Assembly (NCBI GenBank): GCA_020692205.1
Contig: JAIMKV010000028.1
Span: forward strand, 1-52,487
Length of the DNA stretch: 52,487 bases
Origin: Myxosarcina sp. GA_180221_E-2-1-MAG-40_15
Lineage (GTDB): Bacteria; Cyanobacteriota; Cyanobacteriia; Cyanobacteriales; Xenococcaceae
Direction of reading: 5' to 3'
The translations under genes were made by a program, and so were the position numbers. Below are positions 8,681 to 18,526 of the stretch, piece after piece (the stretch's first letter is position 1; each line of letters starts with the position of its first letter). The notes beneath the pieces are model-generated. The model did no database searches. It was not told the origin of the DNA and worked only from the letters and a program-made list of their open reading frames with translations.

Positions 8681-9553
8681 CTATTGTTGTTTCATCCAAC
8701 TAATACACAGCTGCATTTGCTGTTTAACAGTAGCAACATCACCTTGATAGCGACGACCATGACCAGGTAAAACCCATTCAAAAGTATAATTAGCTAATTT
8801 TTCCATTGATTTGAGTTGTTCTGACCAGGAATACCAGCAAAAACGACGGAAAGCATAAAGTTGCTCTAGATAGGGTGACCAAGCTAGATGATCTCCAGTA
8901 AACAAGAACTTATGTTGATAGAGTAAGACGGTATGACCTTTGCTATGACCAGGTACGGGAATGATTTGAATATCTGGAGTTAGTTCTACAGGTTCGTACC
9001 CCGTTAGCTTAATTTCAACTGCTTCGGTAGCTGGCTGGATGTCGTCTTGATGTAAGATGCGATCGCAATTGAAATGCTGCTGAAACTTCTGATGGTCGGC
9101 AACATCATCCTGATGGGTAAGATACATATATTTAATTCCACCCATTTTTTCGATTTGCTTAACTAATGGCGCAGCGAATCGAGGTGAATCAATTAAGATA
9201 TTGCCTTCGGTTCGTTGGATCAAATAGCTAGCCGCACCATAAGAGGCCGCTGAATGATAGCCACAGTAATAAACATTGTCTTCTAACAACAGGGGAAAAG
9301 TTTGTTGCGCTTGCTTGATTTTTGTTGGTTTATCTACTGTCCCAATCGAAGCAGTCGGGCAAGCCAAAAGAGCCTGCATTGCCCGCAACTCTTCTTTCTC
9401 TGTAGCTGGTTGATGATATACAGCTGATTGGTCAGCTTGACGATTATATACTTCGGGAGCGACCCAACGGCAGGTATCGCAGTCGATACAGCTTGAGTCA
9501 ACATAAAAATTACCCTCGATATTCTCTGGTCTTTTTTGTAATAAGGTAGCCAT
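8681..9553 (-). CDS. Ferredoxin-metallo-beta-lactamase fusion protein
   Basis: A 290-residue fusion. Residues 15-70 form a single-cluster ferredoxin domain with Cys22, Cys25, Cys28 and Cys65-Pro, a likely [4Fe-4S] site. Residues about 85-285 are a metallo-beta-lactamase hydrolase with THQDDVADH (the HxxxDH metal motif), PGHSKGH, FTGDH and LPGHG. Related stand-alone MBL proteins are hydrolases or glyoxalase II-like enzymes; the substrate cannot be read from sequence. Fusion to an iron-sulfur domain suggests redox sensing or electron transfer, which is inference. The gene is convergent with psbV and separated by its terminator. The start at 9553 follows an AT-rich upstream region. Confidence 0.85.
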   Translation of the reverse strand: MATLLQKRPENIEGNFYVDSSCIDCDTCRWVAPEVYNRQADQSAVYHQPATEKEELRAMQALLACPTASIGTVDKPTKIKQAQQTFPLLLEDNVYYCGYHSAASYGAASYLIQRTEGNILIDSPRFAAPLVKQIEKMGGIKYMYLTHQDDVADHQKFQQHFNCDRILHQDDIQPATEAVEIKLTGYEPVELTPDIQIIPVPGHSKGHTVLLYQHKFLFTGDHLAWSPYLEQLYAFRRFCWYSWSEQLKSMEKLANYTFEWVLPGHGRRYQGDVATVKQQMQLCISWMKQQ

Positions 9554-9711
9554 TTTTTTACTAATTTTCCAATTGGTTTTATTGGATGATATTCTCGTTT
9601 TAATTGCAACTATCTAATGAAAGAGAATTTGCCAATGAACTTAAACGTTTCTTAAAGCTATTTTTTGCTATGGTTTGTAGCAATGATTAATTTCAACCGA
9701 GCGAATGATTG

Positions 9712-10527
9712 ATGAGCAATATTTTAATTAGCAACGATGATGGTATTTTTGCTTTAGGCGTGCGTACTCTAGCTAATACTCTTGCCCAAGCTGGTCATCA
9801 AGTGACGGTGGTTTGCCCTGATCGCGAGCGTTCTGCCACTGGACACGGTTTGACCCTACATCGGCCAATTAGAGCCAATGAAGTTGATTCTATCTTTGAT
9901 CCTAACGTAGTTGCTTGGTCTTGTTCTGGTACTCCCGCCGACTGTGTTAAGTTTGCTCTCAATGCTGTATTAAAAACCCGTCCTGATTTTGTTTATTCAG
10001 GGATTAATCATGGTCCAAATTTAGGTACTGATGTTTTATACTCTGGTACGGTATCGGCGGCAATGGAAGGAGCATTAGAAGGTATTCCCAGCGTGGCGTT
10101 TAGTTTAGCCAGCTTTTCAGCTTCTGAGTTTCAACCTGCCGCTAATTTTGCCCTCAAACTGTTACAAGAATTAGCCAATAAAGATTATCCGAAACCACCT
10201 TTACTTAGTGTTAATATCCCCGCTGTAGAAGCTTCAGCAATAGCGGGGGTGTTAATGACTCGTCAGGGTTTACGACGCTATATTGAAAAGTTTGCCAAAA
10301 GACTCGACCCCCGTGGCAAAAGTTACTATTGGCTCGAAGGAGAAATTGTCGAAGATATTGAGCAGCCAGAAGATATTAATCTACCGCCTCATATTTTGAC
10401 TGATGTTCAAGCAATTCGCGATCGCTATATCACTATTACCCCTCTGCAATACAACCTGACTGATACAGTCATAGTCAAACATCTTTATCAACAGGATTTT
10501 TTTGCTTTAGACCTGTCTGGAAACTAG
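9712..10527 (+). CDS. surE: 5'/3'-nucleotidase SurE
   Basis: A metal-dependent nucleoside 5'/3'-monophosphatase that also trims short polyphosphate; cytoplasmic. It is 271 residues from the ATG at 9712; a TTG lies just before it. The N-terminus [11 protein letters not shown] carries the invariant metal-binding [35 protein letters not shown] and [20 protein letters not shown] are all family blocks. After the TAG the same frame stays open for 59 more codons (see findings). It is transcribed towards marR, which lies on the opposite strand. Confidence 0.95.
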   Translation: MSNILISNDDGIFALGVRTLANTLAQAGHQVTVVCPDRERSATGHGLTLHRPIRANEVDSIFDPNVVAWSCSGTPADCVKFALNAVLKTRPDFVYSGINHGPNLGTDVLYSGTVSAAMEGALEGIPSVAFSLASFSASEFQPAANFALKLLQELANKDYPKPPLLSVNIPAVEASAIAGVLMTRQGLRRYIEKFAKRLDPRGKSYYWLEGEIVEDIEQPEDINLPPHILTDVQAIRDRYITITPLQYNLTDTVIVKHLYQQDFFALDLSGN

Positions 10528-10625
10528 AAGCCAAAACAAGGTGAATTCGTAGAGGTACAAGTAGAGTTAGTTAAGCTACTCCGCTCCAAACAAGAAGCTG
10601 AACATCATCTGGCAAAAGCATTAAG

Positions 10626-11174
10626 TCAGGGATTTTTAGCGCGATCGCCACTATCTGTTTCAGAAGATATTATACCTTCTAGCAAGAGCAAAGCTTCGAT
10701 AATCTGACTATTCTGCTGGTCAGACAGGGAATTGAGCTTTTCCTCAATGCAAGCTAAAAGAGCTTGATACACTTGCTGCTGATATTTACTACCTGCTGAG
10801 GTGAGAGACAAAAGTATTTGCCTCCGTTCTTGAGGATCGTTGACGCGAAGCACCAAACCATTTTGTACTAAACGTTCAATCGCTTCAGACATAGTAGGCC
10901 GTGTTACATCTAAATTCTTGGCAACTTCCGATAAAGAAGATTCTGGATGACGAGCCAAAAAATACAAAATTCGCAGTTGGGATAAGGACAATCGAGGCTG
11001 GCGAGCGGTATCAGTCCCCGAATTTGATTTGGGAGTCGCACTCTCACCATACTGTCGTACTTCATCGCGCAAAAAGTGAGTTATCTCAGGAATAATTTGC
11101 AAAATCTTGTCAGCACATTGTTGGGAAAGTGCTGTGGTTTGAGCCGACGGTAAGGAAGAATTATTTTTTACCAT
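10626..11174 (-). CDS. MarR family transcriptional regulator
   Basis: A 182-residue winged-helix regulator. The DNA-binding core is at residues about 65-140: LSQLRILYFLARHPESSLSE, VAKNLDVTRPTMSEAIERL (recognition helix), then the wing DPQERRQILLSLTSAG, which carries the usual D-x-R-R. The C-terminal helices form the dimer interface. It is transcribed divergently from the RND adaptor 200 bp away, the classic arrangement for a local repressor of an efflux system that is released by a small ligand. The regulatory link is inferred from position. Confidence 0.88.
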   Translation of the reverse strand: MVKNNSSLPSAQTTALSQQCADKILQIIPEITHFLRDEVRQYGESATPKSNSGTDTARQPRLSLSQLRILYFLARHPESSLSEVAKNLDVTRPTMSEAIERLVQNGLVLRVNDPQERRQILLSLTSAGSKYQQQVYQALLACIEEKLNSLSDQQNSQIIEALLLLEGIISSETDSGDRAKNP

Positions 11175-11288
11175 AACGTTTTAATTTAACATCTTGCTTG
11201 GCTGGAATCTTCCCAAATCTAACTATTGATTGATTTTTACTTCCAATTAGTTTGTAAAGATTTTTATTGTTTATTATGGTAGATATAG

Positions 11289-11311
11289 TTAGGTAAGCAA
11301 ATGGTTAGGTG
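11289..11311. promoter_or_regulatory. Direct repeat between marR and the RND operon
   Basis: GTTAGGT occurs at 11289-11295 and 11305-11311, a 16-bp period, in the 200-bp divergent promoter region. It could be part of the MarR-family operator, but MarR sites are normally palindromic, so this is weak. Confidence 0.2.
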
Positions 11312-11374
11312 TCCAAAGCAATTAAATTGTGGCATATCTAAATTTCTGCCTAGCCAACTCTATTCGTTTATTCG

Positions 11375-12841
11375 TTGAGCCTAATCTCAGTCTCGAATCC
11401 AGCCAACAACCGATTTCAACCAATGCAGTCAAACTCCTCCCGCTATTCGCCAAAATCTGAAGAGACGCTTGAATCTACAGTTGCCGCAGAACAGGCAAAA
11501 CTAGATCATTCGGTTCAAAATGGTAAAACTTCTACTTCTCCCAAGCCCAAGCAACCCTGGCAGATAGTACTAGGATTGATTCTGTTGTTATTGCTGGGAT
11601 ATGGAGGCTGGCGCTGGTGGCAAAGTAGTCAAAGCGATTCTGCGCCTCAAGCACCCCAAGCTCAAGCTGCCCCTGTAGGGATAAAAACACTACAATCCTC
11701 TACTGTACAGGAAACCTCTCAGTTTATTGGCAGTTTGACTTCGCCTCAGTCGGTTAACATTAGCCCAGAAATTCAGGGCAGGGTCAGCAGCATTTATGTC
11801 TCAGAAGGGGACGAGGTACAGGCAGGAGAGCCTTTAATCCAACTTCGACCAGATCGGCAAACGGCAGAGTTAAGTAGTTTACAAGCAGCCCTCAGTTCTG
11901 CCCAGGCTGCAAGAGCTAACGCCCAAGCACAACTACAATCAGTGCAATCAGAGCGAGCGGCAGCAGCAGCAAATGTAGAACTACAAAACGAGCAATATCA
12001 ACGTCGCCAATTTTTGGCCGAAGAAGGAGCATTAGCGCAAGAACAAGTAGATTTAGTCCAACGCGATCGCCTTAATGCTGTGGCTCAACTCAACTCCCTA
12101 GATGACCAAATTCAAGCAGCCCGCGCCAATCTCAACCAAGCCGAGGCAGCAGTAGCCGAAGCTGAAGCTAATGTGGCAATCTCCCAAGATCAGCTGCAAG
12201 ACACCAATATAGTTGCCCCGTTTGCTGGCGAGGTAGGGAATATTATCGTCAGACAGGGACAATACGTTGCTCCTGGTGATTCTTTAACTAGCGTCACTCA
12301 AAACGACCCCTTAGAGCTAGAATTGGCAATTCCCACTCAACGTCGCGCCGATATCAGTACAGGCTTACGAGTCCAGCTTGAAGATACCCAAGGAACTTTA
12401 CTGGGAGAAGGACGCATCGCTTTTGTATCACCTCAGGTAAATGCCAATAGCCAAACAATCTTAACCCAGGCTCGATTTCCCAATCCCGACGGACAGCTGC
12501 GCGACAGTCAGAATGTGCGCGCTCGGGTAATTTGGTCTGAACGAGCAGGAGTTTTAGTGCCAACAACCGCCGTTACTCGTGTAGGAGGACAAGCCTTTGT
12601 ATATGTAGCCAGACAAGAAGCTTCAGAGTCAGAAACTCCAGACCAAACTCAGAACCAACCTCAATTAATTGCCCGACAAATTCCCGTGGAATTAGGAGAA
12701 ATTCAAAATAATAGCTATCCAGTTTTAGCAGGACTTCAGCCAGGCGATCGCATTGTCGTCACGGGAATTCTCAATTTAGCTGATGGTGTGCCAATTCAAC
12801 CCCAAGCTGAAGATCGTCCGCCGATTCAGCAAGGTAGTTAG
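11375..12841 (+). CDS. RND efflux periplasmic adaptor (AcrA/HlyD family)
   Basis: A 488-residue membrane fusion protein that links an inner-membrane RND pump to an outer-membrane channel. One N-terminal membrane anchor is at residues about 62-79 (WQIVLGLILLLLLGYGGW). The lipoyl half-motif VNISPEIQGRVSSIYV is followed by a long Ala/Gln-rich coiled-coil hairpin (about 160-270), then the second lipoyl half DTNIVAPFAGEVGNIIV and beta-barrel and membrane-proximal domains. The given start is TTG; an ATG at 11423 (MQSNSSR) is an alternative. It is 56 bp upstream of the pump gene and should be in the same operon. Confidence 0.9.
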   Translation: MSLISVSNPANNRFQPMQSNSSRYSPKSEETLESTVAAEQAKLDHSVQNGKTSTSPKPKQPWQIVLGLILLLLLGYGGWRWWQSSQSDSAPQAPQAQAAPVGIKTLQSSTVQETSQFIGSLTSPQSVNISPEIQGRVSSIYVSEGDEVQAGEPLIQLRPDRQTAELSSLQAALSSAQAARANAQAQLQSVQSERAAAAANVELQNEQYQRRQFLAEEGALAQEQVDLVQRDRLNAVAQLNSLDDQIQAARANLNQAEAAVAEAEANVAISQDQLQDTNIVAPFAGEVGNIIVRQGQYVAPGDSLTSVTQNDPLELELAIPTQRRADISTGLRVQLEDTQGTLLGEGRIAFVSPQVNANSQTILTQARFPNPDGQLRDSQNVRARVIWSERAGVLVPTTAVTRVGGQAFVYVARQEASESETPDQTQNQPQLIARQIPVELGEIQNNSYPVLAGLQPGDRIVVTGILNLADGVPIQPQAEDRPPIQQGS

Positions 12842-12861
12842 ATCCAGTACAACAATTGAAA

Positions 12862-12889
12862 CTGACTCCTGACTCCTGACTTCTGACTT
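12862..12889 (+). repeat. Heptanucleotide short tandem repeat (STRR type)
   Basis: Four tandem heptamers: CTGACTC twice and then CTGACTT twice. They lie in the 56-bp gap between the adaptor and pump genes. Short heptanucleotide tandem repeats of this composition are a known cyanobacterial feature. Copy number may vary between strains without touching the coding sequence. Confidence 0.75.
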
Positions 12890-12897
12890 CTACCTAT

Positions 12898-15800
12898 ATG
12901 TTTTCATCTTTCTTTATTAAGCGACCTATTTTTGCCAGTGTTTGTGCCTTGCTAATTCTGTTGTTGGGGGCGGTTAGCATTCCTACTCTGCCGATCGCCC
13001 AGTATCCAGAGATCGCTCCTCCCCAAGTGACGGTTACGGCTAATTACGTCGGGGCTAGTGCCAGCGTCGTCGAAAATACAGTTACTAATATATTAGAACG
13101 AGAAATTAACGGAGTTGAGGCATCGCAATACATTTCCTCAACCAGTAGTAGTGGTAGCAGCACGATTAATATTACCTTCGAGCCTTCTAGAGATGCGGAC
13201 TTGGCAGCGGTTGATGTCCAAAATCGCGTTTCGATCGCTGAGGCACGCCTACCCGAGGCAGTTCAGCGTACTGGGGTAACGGTACAGCGCGAGAGTGCTG
13301 GTTTTTTAATGGCGATCGGCATTTATGCCGAAGACGAGCGCTATGACCCCATCTTTCTGAGTAACTACGCTGATATTTCAATGGCAGAGGCACTGCAACG
13401 AGTCAATGGGGTAGGAAATGTGCAAATCTTTGGCGAACGTCGTTACGCAATGCGTCTTTGGTTGAACCCCAATCTACTAGCAGCTCGCAATCTAACGCCT
13501 CAAGATGTGGTGGATGCCATTAACGAACAGAATTTGCAAGCAGCAATCGGAGGATTAGGACAACAGCCTTCTTCTGAGGACTTGCTTTATCAAATTGAGC
13601 TAGAAGCCAATACTCGCCTATCCAGCGTCGAAGAATTTGAAAATATTGTAGTTAGCTCTGGCGAAAATAACGCGCTGATTCAGGTCAGAGATATTGGGCG
13701 GGTGGAATTGGGCGCACAAGACTACAGCACCTTTTTAAGATTTAATGGACAGGAAGCTGTTGGTTTGGGCATTACCCAATTGCCTGGGAGTAATGCCTTA
13801 GAAGTTGCCAGTGCAGTTAAAGCAGAATTAGTTCGTTTAGCCGAAAGTTTTCCTCCTGGAATCAACTACCAGATTGCTTTTGATTCGACTGATTTTGTGA
13901 ATGAATCTCTTTCAGAGGTAGTTTTTACCTTAATTCAGGCGATTGTGCTGGTAATTTTAATCATTTTTATCTTCTTGCAAGATTGGCGCACCACGATTAT
14001 TCCCGTCCTGACTATTCCTACTTCTTTAATCGGCACTTTTATCTTCGTGAGGGCATTTGGCTTTTCGCTCAATACCCTGACTTTGTTCGGACTAACCCTG
14101 GCAACGGGAATGGTAGTAGATGATGCGATTATTGTGGTCGAAAACATCAGCCGACTGATTGAAGAAGGTCAGAGTCCTGGCAAAGCAGCGATCGCCTCCA
14201 TGAAGGAACTTTCTGGTGCTGTCATCGCTACTTCTTTAGTATTAATGGCGGTATTTCTGCCTGTAGCTTTTTTTCCTGGGTCAACAGGAGCAATATATCG
14301 TCAATTCGCCCTAACTCTCGCTTTTTCGATCGCTGTTTCTACTTTTCTAGCACTTACTCTCGCTCCTGCTGTTTCGGCACTGTTGCTGCGCCGAGAAAAC
14401 CAGCCTCCTCGTTGGCTTAATTGGTTTTTTACTCGGGTCAACCGCTTTTTGGACTGGGTACGACGCAAGTATCGCGGTTTATTAGAGAAAATAACTCATC
14501 TTAAAGGCGTTGTTATTGGTCTATTTATCCTTTCGTTAGGATTTACTGCTTACCTATATACCCAAGTTCCTGGCGGATTTCTGCCTGAAGAAGACCAAGG
14601 ATATTTTATTACCATCGCTCAAGGACCTCCAGGAGTATCTCTCGACTATACCAGAGAGGTATTAAAGCAAGCTGAAGCGGATATGTTGGCACTGCCAGAA
14701 GTTGAGGCTGTTTTTACCATTGGTGGTTTTAGTTTTGGGGGCGGTGGTGCTAATAGCGGCTTGATGTTTACCAATCTTAAGCCCTGGTCGCAACGCACCC
14801 AAGCCAACCAGTCAGCCCAGGCAATTATTAGCAACTTGAGTCAGCAGTTTGCGGCAATCCCCGAAGCCAGAATCTTACCCAACAATCCGCCAGCAATTCA
14901 AGGGCTTGGCTCTTTTGGTGGATTTACTTTACATCTCCAAGAACTGACCTCGGGAGGAGATATTAGTAATCTTTTCCAAGTGTCTAATCAATTTCTACAG
15001 CAAGCAAATCAGCGATCGCAACTAGATGCGGTCTATACTACTTTTACTGCTGATAGTCCTCGCTATCAGGTAAGTATCAATCGCGATGCAGCTAAAGCTC
15101 TGCAAGTGAATATTGACGATATTCTCTCTACCTTAGGCATTGCTTTAGGTTCACAATACGTTAACGACTTTACTCTACAGCAGCGTAATTATCGAGTTTA
15201 TGTCCAGGCAGACCAAGAATTTCGCGCTCAGCCAGATGATGTTAGACAGCTATACGTCCGTTCTGCCAACGATGAGATGATTTCTCTGGCTAATTTAGTT
15301 ACCCTGACTCCCGACTCTGGCCCTTCTACCATTCCTCACTTTAATTTGTTCCGAGCGATTGAAATCACGGGTTCGGCAGCCGACGGCTATAGTTCGGGAG
15401 AAGCAATTTCTACCATTGAAGAGGTGGCGCAAGCCAATTTGCCATCGGGTTATGACTATGCCTGGTCAGGAACAGCATTAGAAGAAATTAGCGCTGGTAA
15501 CCAAGCGCCAATAATTTTTGGCTTGGGGTTAGTGATGGTATTTCTAGTGTTAGCTGCCCAGTACGAAAATTATTTCGATCCGCTAATTATTCTGATGGCT
15601 GTACCTTTAGCGGTGATGGGGGCATTACTTGCCTTATCTCTAAGAGGATTGGATAATGATGTCTATGGTCAGATTGGTCTGGTGATGTTAATCGGTTTGG
15701 CAAGTAAAAATGCCATTCTGATTGTCGAATTTGCCAACCAACTGCGAGAGCAAGGTTATTCAATTGTTAAAGCTGCCGTCGAAGCTTCCGAACAACGCCT

Positions 15801-16086
15801 ACGTCCGATTCTGATGACGGCATTTTCCACCATTGTCGGTCTATTTCCTCTAGCGATCGCCAGCGGGGCGGGGGCTGCTTCCCGTCAATCTTTGGGAACA
15901 GTGGTAATTGGAGGGATGATTGTCTCTACTTTTCTGACTTTAATTATCGTTCCCGTACTGTATATTGTCATTTCAGGTTTTAGCGATCGCGTTGCTAAAC
16001 ATCTTCCTTCTCCTCCTACTGATCAAGAAACACAAAACGGTAAACGAGATCCAGCTCTTACTGGTTCTGTAGAAGCAAATAGATAA
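12898..16086 (+). CDS. RND multidrug efflux pump, inner-membrane subunit (HAE1/AcrB-like)
   Basis: A 1062-residue proton-driven efflux transporter, full length for the family, with 12 membrane segments and two large periplasmic loops. It begins FFIKRPIFASVCALLILLLG, the RND N-terminal signature. TM4 carries the paired proton-relay aspartates (GMVVDDAIIVVENI, about residue 407). PGGFLPEEDQGYF opens the second half and TAFSTIVGLFPLAIASG is the C-terminal TM block. It acts with the adaptor just upstream and a TolC-like channel encoded elsewhere. Substrates are probably hydrophobic or amphiphilic compounds. Confidence 0.95.
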   Translation: MFSSFFIKRPIFASVCALLILLLGAVSIPTLPIAQYPEIAPPQVTVTANYVGASASVVENTVTNILEREINGVEASQYISSTSSSGSSTINITFEPSRDADLAAVDVQNRVSIAEARLPEAVQRTGVTVQRESAGFLMAIGIYAEDERYDPIFLSNYADISMAEALQRVNGVGNVQIFGERRYAMRLWLNPNLLAARNLTPQDVVDAINEQNLQAAIGGLGQQPSSEDLLYQIELEANTRLSSVEEFENIVVSSGENNALIQVRDIGRVELGAQDYSTFLRFNGQEAVGLGITQLPGSNALEVASAVKAELVRLAESFPPGINYQIAFDSTDFVNESLSEVVFTLIQAIVLVILIIFIFLQDWRTTIIPVLTIPTSLIGTFIFVRAFGFSLNTLTLFGLTLATGMVVDDAIIVVENISRLIEEGQSPGKAAIASMKELSGAVIATSLVLMAVFLPVAFFPGSTGAIYRQFALTLAFSIAVSTFLALTLAPAVSALLLRRENQPPRWLNWFFTRVNRFLDWVRRKYRGLLEKITHLKGVVIGLFILSLGFTAYLYTQVPGGFLPEEDQGYFITIAQGPPGVSLDYTREVLKQAEADMLALPEVEAVFTIGGFSFGGGGANSGLMFTNLKPWSQRTQANQSAQAIISNLSQQFAAIPEARILPNNPPAIQGLGSFGGFTLHLQELTSGGDISNLFQVSNQFLQQANQRSQLDAVYTTFTADSPRYQVSINRDAAKALQVNIDDILSTLGIALGSQYVNDFTLQQRNYRVYVQADQEFRAQPDDVRQLYVRSANDEMISLANLVTLTPDSGPSTIPHFNLFRAIEITGSAADGYSSGEAISTIEEVAQANLPSGYDYAWSGTALEEISAGNQAPIIFGLGLVMVFLVLAAQYENYFDPLIILMAVPLAVMGALLALSLRGLDNDVYGQIGLVMLIGLASKNAILIVEFANQLREQGYSIVKAAVEASEQRLRPILMTAFSTIVGLFPLAIASGAGAASRQSLGTVVIGGMIVSTFLTLIIVPVLYIVISGFSDRVAKHLPSPPTDQETQNGKRDPALTGSVEANR

Positions 16087-16886
16087 ATTTCTCCGGTCAG
16101 CCGCAGACATCGCCATACCTCATACTTCATCTTAAAGGTCGAGCAGTAGTATCTAGTAGCGCAATAGTCCTGCTGAAGCAAACATTAGCTGTTTTTGTTG
16201 CCTTGATTACAATTAACTAAATTAATCAACATATCGAAAAAATAACATTTTGCCGTAAATCTTGATACCAAAATGTTATTTTTTCTCCGATTAATGCTAT
16301 AAGAAAAGCATATTTCCTTATTGTTGAGGTGACAGGTACACCAGAAAAATTTCATTGACAAGTCGCTTGGCGAATGTTTAGTTTATTTTTTACTAATAAA
16401 AAAGATGAGATTAATACAAATAAACTATAATTATCTTCACAAAAATCTCACAATTAAATTCTATTTTAAACTTGAAAATTGAACAAAGCTATACCAAAAC
16501 GTAGCATCTAGTATATTTAAAAGGTTTGGCTTTCGATGTAAAATAGATAACATTTGACAAATATTCATTTTATAAAATGATAAAAAAAATTAATATATAG
16601 TGTTAAGATGTAGCCATTGCAACACAGATAAGTTAAAAAATATTACACGGTTGATAATTTAATTAGGTTACGTCAAATTCTCTTATAGAGTAATAGTTGA
16701 AAATAAATTTTGTTGTGCTGGGATTAAGTGTCCAATTTTATTTTGAGCTGTTTAATAGTTGTGCTACGTGTAAAATAAAATAAATAAAGTATTTACACTT
16801 TAAGTTGCTCATAATAGATTGCTTTTCGTATAAAACAATAGTTTTATTGTTCAAATACCAAGATACTTCTTATCAGCGTTAAAGTC
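16087..16886. other. Long AT-rich intergenic region
   Basis: About 800 bp without a credible gene; the longest forward ORFs are under 20 codons. It contains a strong 17-bp inverted repeat (listed separately). The last 350 bp are strongly A+T-rich with many TATAAT-like words, suggesting one or more promoters and possible regulator sites for the secretion operon that starts at 16887. I see no peptide precursor or tRNA in it. Confidence 0.5.
16236..16285. terminator. Perfect 17-bp inverted repeat, likely bidirectional terminator
   Basis: GAAAAAATAACATTTTG (16236-16252) and its exact complement (16269-16285) flank a 16-nt loop. The A-run on one arm and T-run on the other suit an intrinsic terminator working in both directions. 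It lies 150 bp after the RND pump. Confidence 0.55.
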
Positions 16887-18494
16887 ATGAAAATACTACC
16901 TAAGGTAACTAATTTTAAACGGTATTTACCAGCTAAATACCATAATAAAAGCTCTTTAAGTTCAAATTCAAAATTGTTAGTTGGACAAACAGTAGAAATT
17001 GAAACAGCCTCAGCTAACACATCGCATCTCCCAACCAATCAGCCAGGAGAGATGGTCAAATGGTCTCCAACGATGCAATCTTTGTTGGACGAGCCTCCGT
17101 CCAATCTACCGCTACAGTTAATTGTTGGCGGAATCATATTTTGCCTAGCTTTTGCCCTCTGGGCATGGTTTGGTGAAATTGACAAAGTAGGCAAGGCGCA
17201 AGGAAAGCTAGTTCCAAAAGGAGAAACCTACAAAATTGAGTCTTTAGAATCTGCCAGGGTAAGCCAGATTGCCGTCAAAGAAGGACAAGAAGTTAAGGCA
17301 GGTCAATTAATTGCCAGGTTAGATTCAGAGCAACAGATTAGAGAAGTTGAACGGCTACAAAACCTGCGGGACTCTTATCAACTAGAGCTAAATCAAAAAC
17401 GCCAGCTGTTAGCAAAAGTTGAAGTAGAAACCAAAACTCATCAATTAATTGCTCAAGCTGAAGTACAAGGTCAACAATCAGCCATTGATTCGGCGATCGC
17501 GGAAGCGAAAGTTGCCAACCAATTGCTTGCTCAACGACAGTCTGAATTAACGGCTTATTCAAGCAGAAAAAAGCGCGTTCAGGATCTGTCGGCATTAGAG
17601 CAAGAAAAACTTGACCAAATGAACTCAGAACTAAAAGAGCATCAACAGCGGCTAGCGAGACTTAAACCTTTGGCGAAAGCAGGAGCAATATCCCAAGAAG
17701 CTATGTTTCAGGCTCAGCAGGCTCAACGTCAGAGTCAACAACAATTAACCGACAATAAACTGCAAGGAATTAGTAATATCAGCGAACAGATATTTCAATC
17801 TGAACAGGCTCTAAGGGAAATGGAAGCCCAGATTACTCAAAGTCAAGGCAACTTGGTTTCTGGTCAAAAAGAAGTTGAGCGACTCCAAGCAGAATTAGCG
17901 TTAAAAAAAGCTGAGCGGCAGAGAATTGAGCTTGAGGCGCAACAGAAAGTGGCGCAGCTCAAGCTGGAAATTGGTCAAACTGAAACCAAAATAGCTGAAA
18001 CTAAAAATCAGCTCGCTGCCGCCGAGAATCTGCTCGAAAAAAGATCTTTGAGATCTCCCGTGGCTGGAACTGTTTTAGCTTTTAATGTTAGCAACACAGG
18101 GAAAGTGATTCAGTCAGGAGAAACTGTGGCTGAAATCGCCCCGCAAGGCTCTCCGTTAGTCCTTTCGGCTGTCTTACCCAATAGCGAAGCAGGCTTTATT
18201 GAGCCAGGTATGACGGCACAGATTAAGTTGGATGCCTACTCATATCAAGATTATGGAGTAATTCCTGGTGAGGTAATTTCCGTCTCAGCAGACACGAAAA
18301 CCGATGAAAAATTGGGTGCAGTCTACCAAGTGAAAATAGCACTCGAACGGAACTATGTTACTGAAGATCTTCAGAAAATCTTGTTTAAACCAGGACAAAC
18401 AGCTACTGCTGATATCGTGATTCGACAACAGCGAATCATCGATGTTTTGCTCGATCCGATTAAAAAACTTGAACAAGACGGCATTAATTTATAG
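16887..18494 (+). CDS. HlyD-family membrane fusion protein of an ABC peptide exporter
   Basis: A 535-residue type I secretion adaptor. A cytoplasmic N-terminal tail of about 70 residues precedes one membrane segment (about 75-96, LIVGGIIFCLAFALWAWFGE). Then comes a lipoyl half (VSQIAVKEGQEVKAGQLIARL), a very long Gln/Glu-rich coiled coil (about 150-385), a second lipoyl half (RSPVAGTVLAFNVSNTGKVI) and a beta-barrel domain ending near the C-terminus. It would bridge the inner-membrane peptidase-ABC exporter to an outer-membrane channel. It is 32 bp upstream of the HetP-like gene and about 600 bp upstream of the exporter on the same strand, which suggests one operon. Confidence 0.9.
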   Translation: MKILPKVTNFKRYLPAKYHNKSSLSSNSKLLVGQTVEIETASANTSHLPTNQPGEMVKWSPTMQSLLDEPPSNLPLQLIVGGIIFCLAFALWAWFGEIDKVGKAQGKLVPKGETYKIESLESARVSQIAVKEGQEVKAGQLIARLDSEQQIREVERLQNLRDSYQLELNQKRQLLAKVEVETKTHQLIAQAEVQGQQSAIDSAIAEAKVANQLLAQRQSELTAYSSRKKRVQDLSALEQEKLDQMNSELKEHQQRLARLKPLAKAGAISQEAMFQAQQAQRQSQQQLTDNKLQGISNISEQIFQSEQALREMEAQITQSQGNLVSGQKEVERLQAELALKKAERQRIELEAQQKVAQLKLEIGQTETKIAETKNQLAAAENLLEKRSLRSPVAGTVLAFNVSNTGKVIQSGETVAEIAPQGSPLVLSAVLPNSEAGFIEPGMTAQIKLDAYSYQDYGVIPGEVISVSADTKTDEKLGAVYQVKIALERNYVTEDLQKILFKPGQTATADIVIRQQRIIDVLLDPIKKLEQDGINL

Positions 18495-18526
18495 AACCAC
18501 AATCGAGATTTATTTAAGAAAAAATT

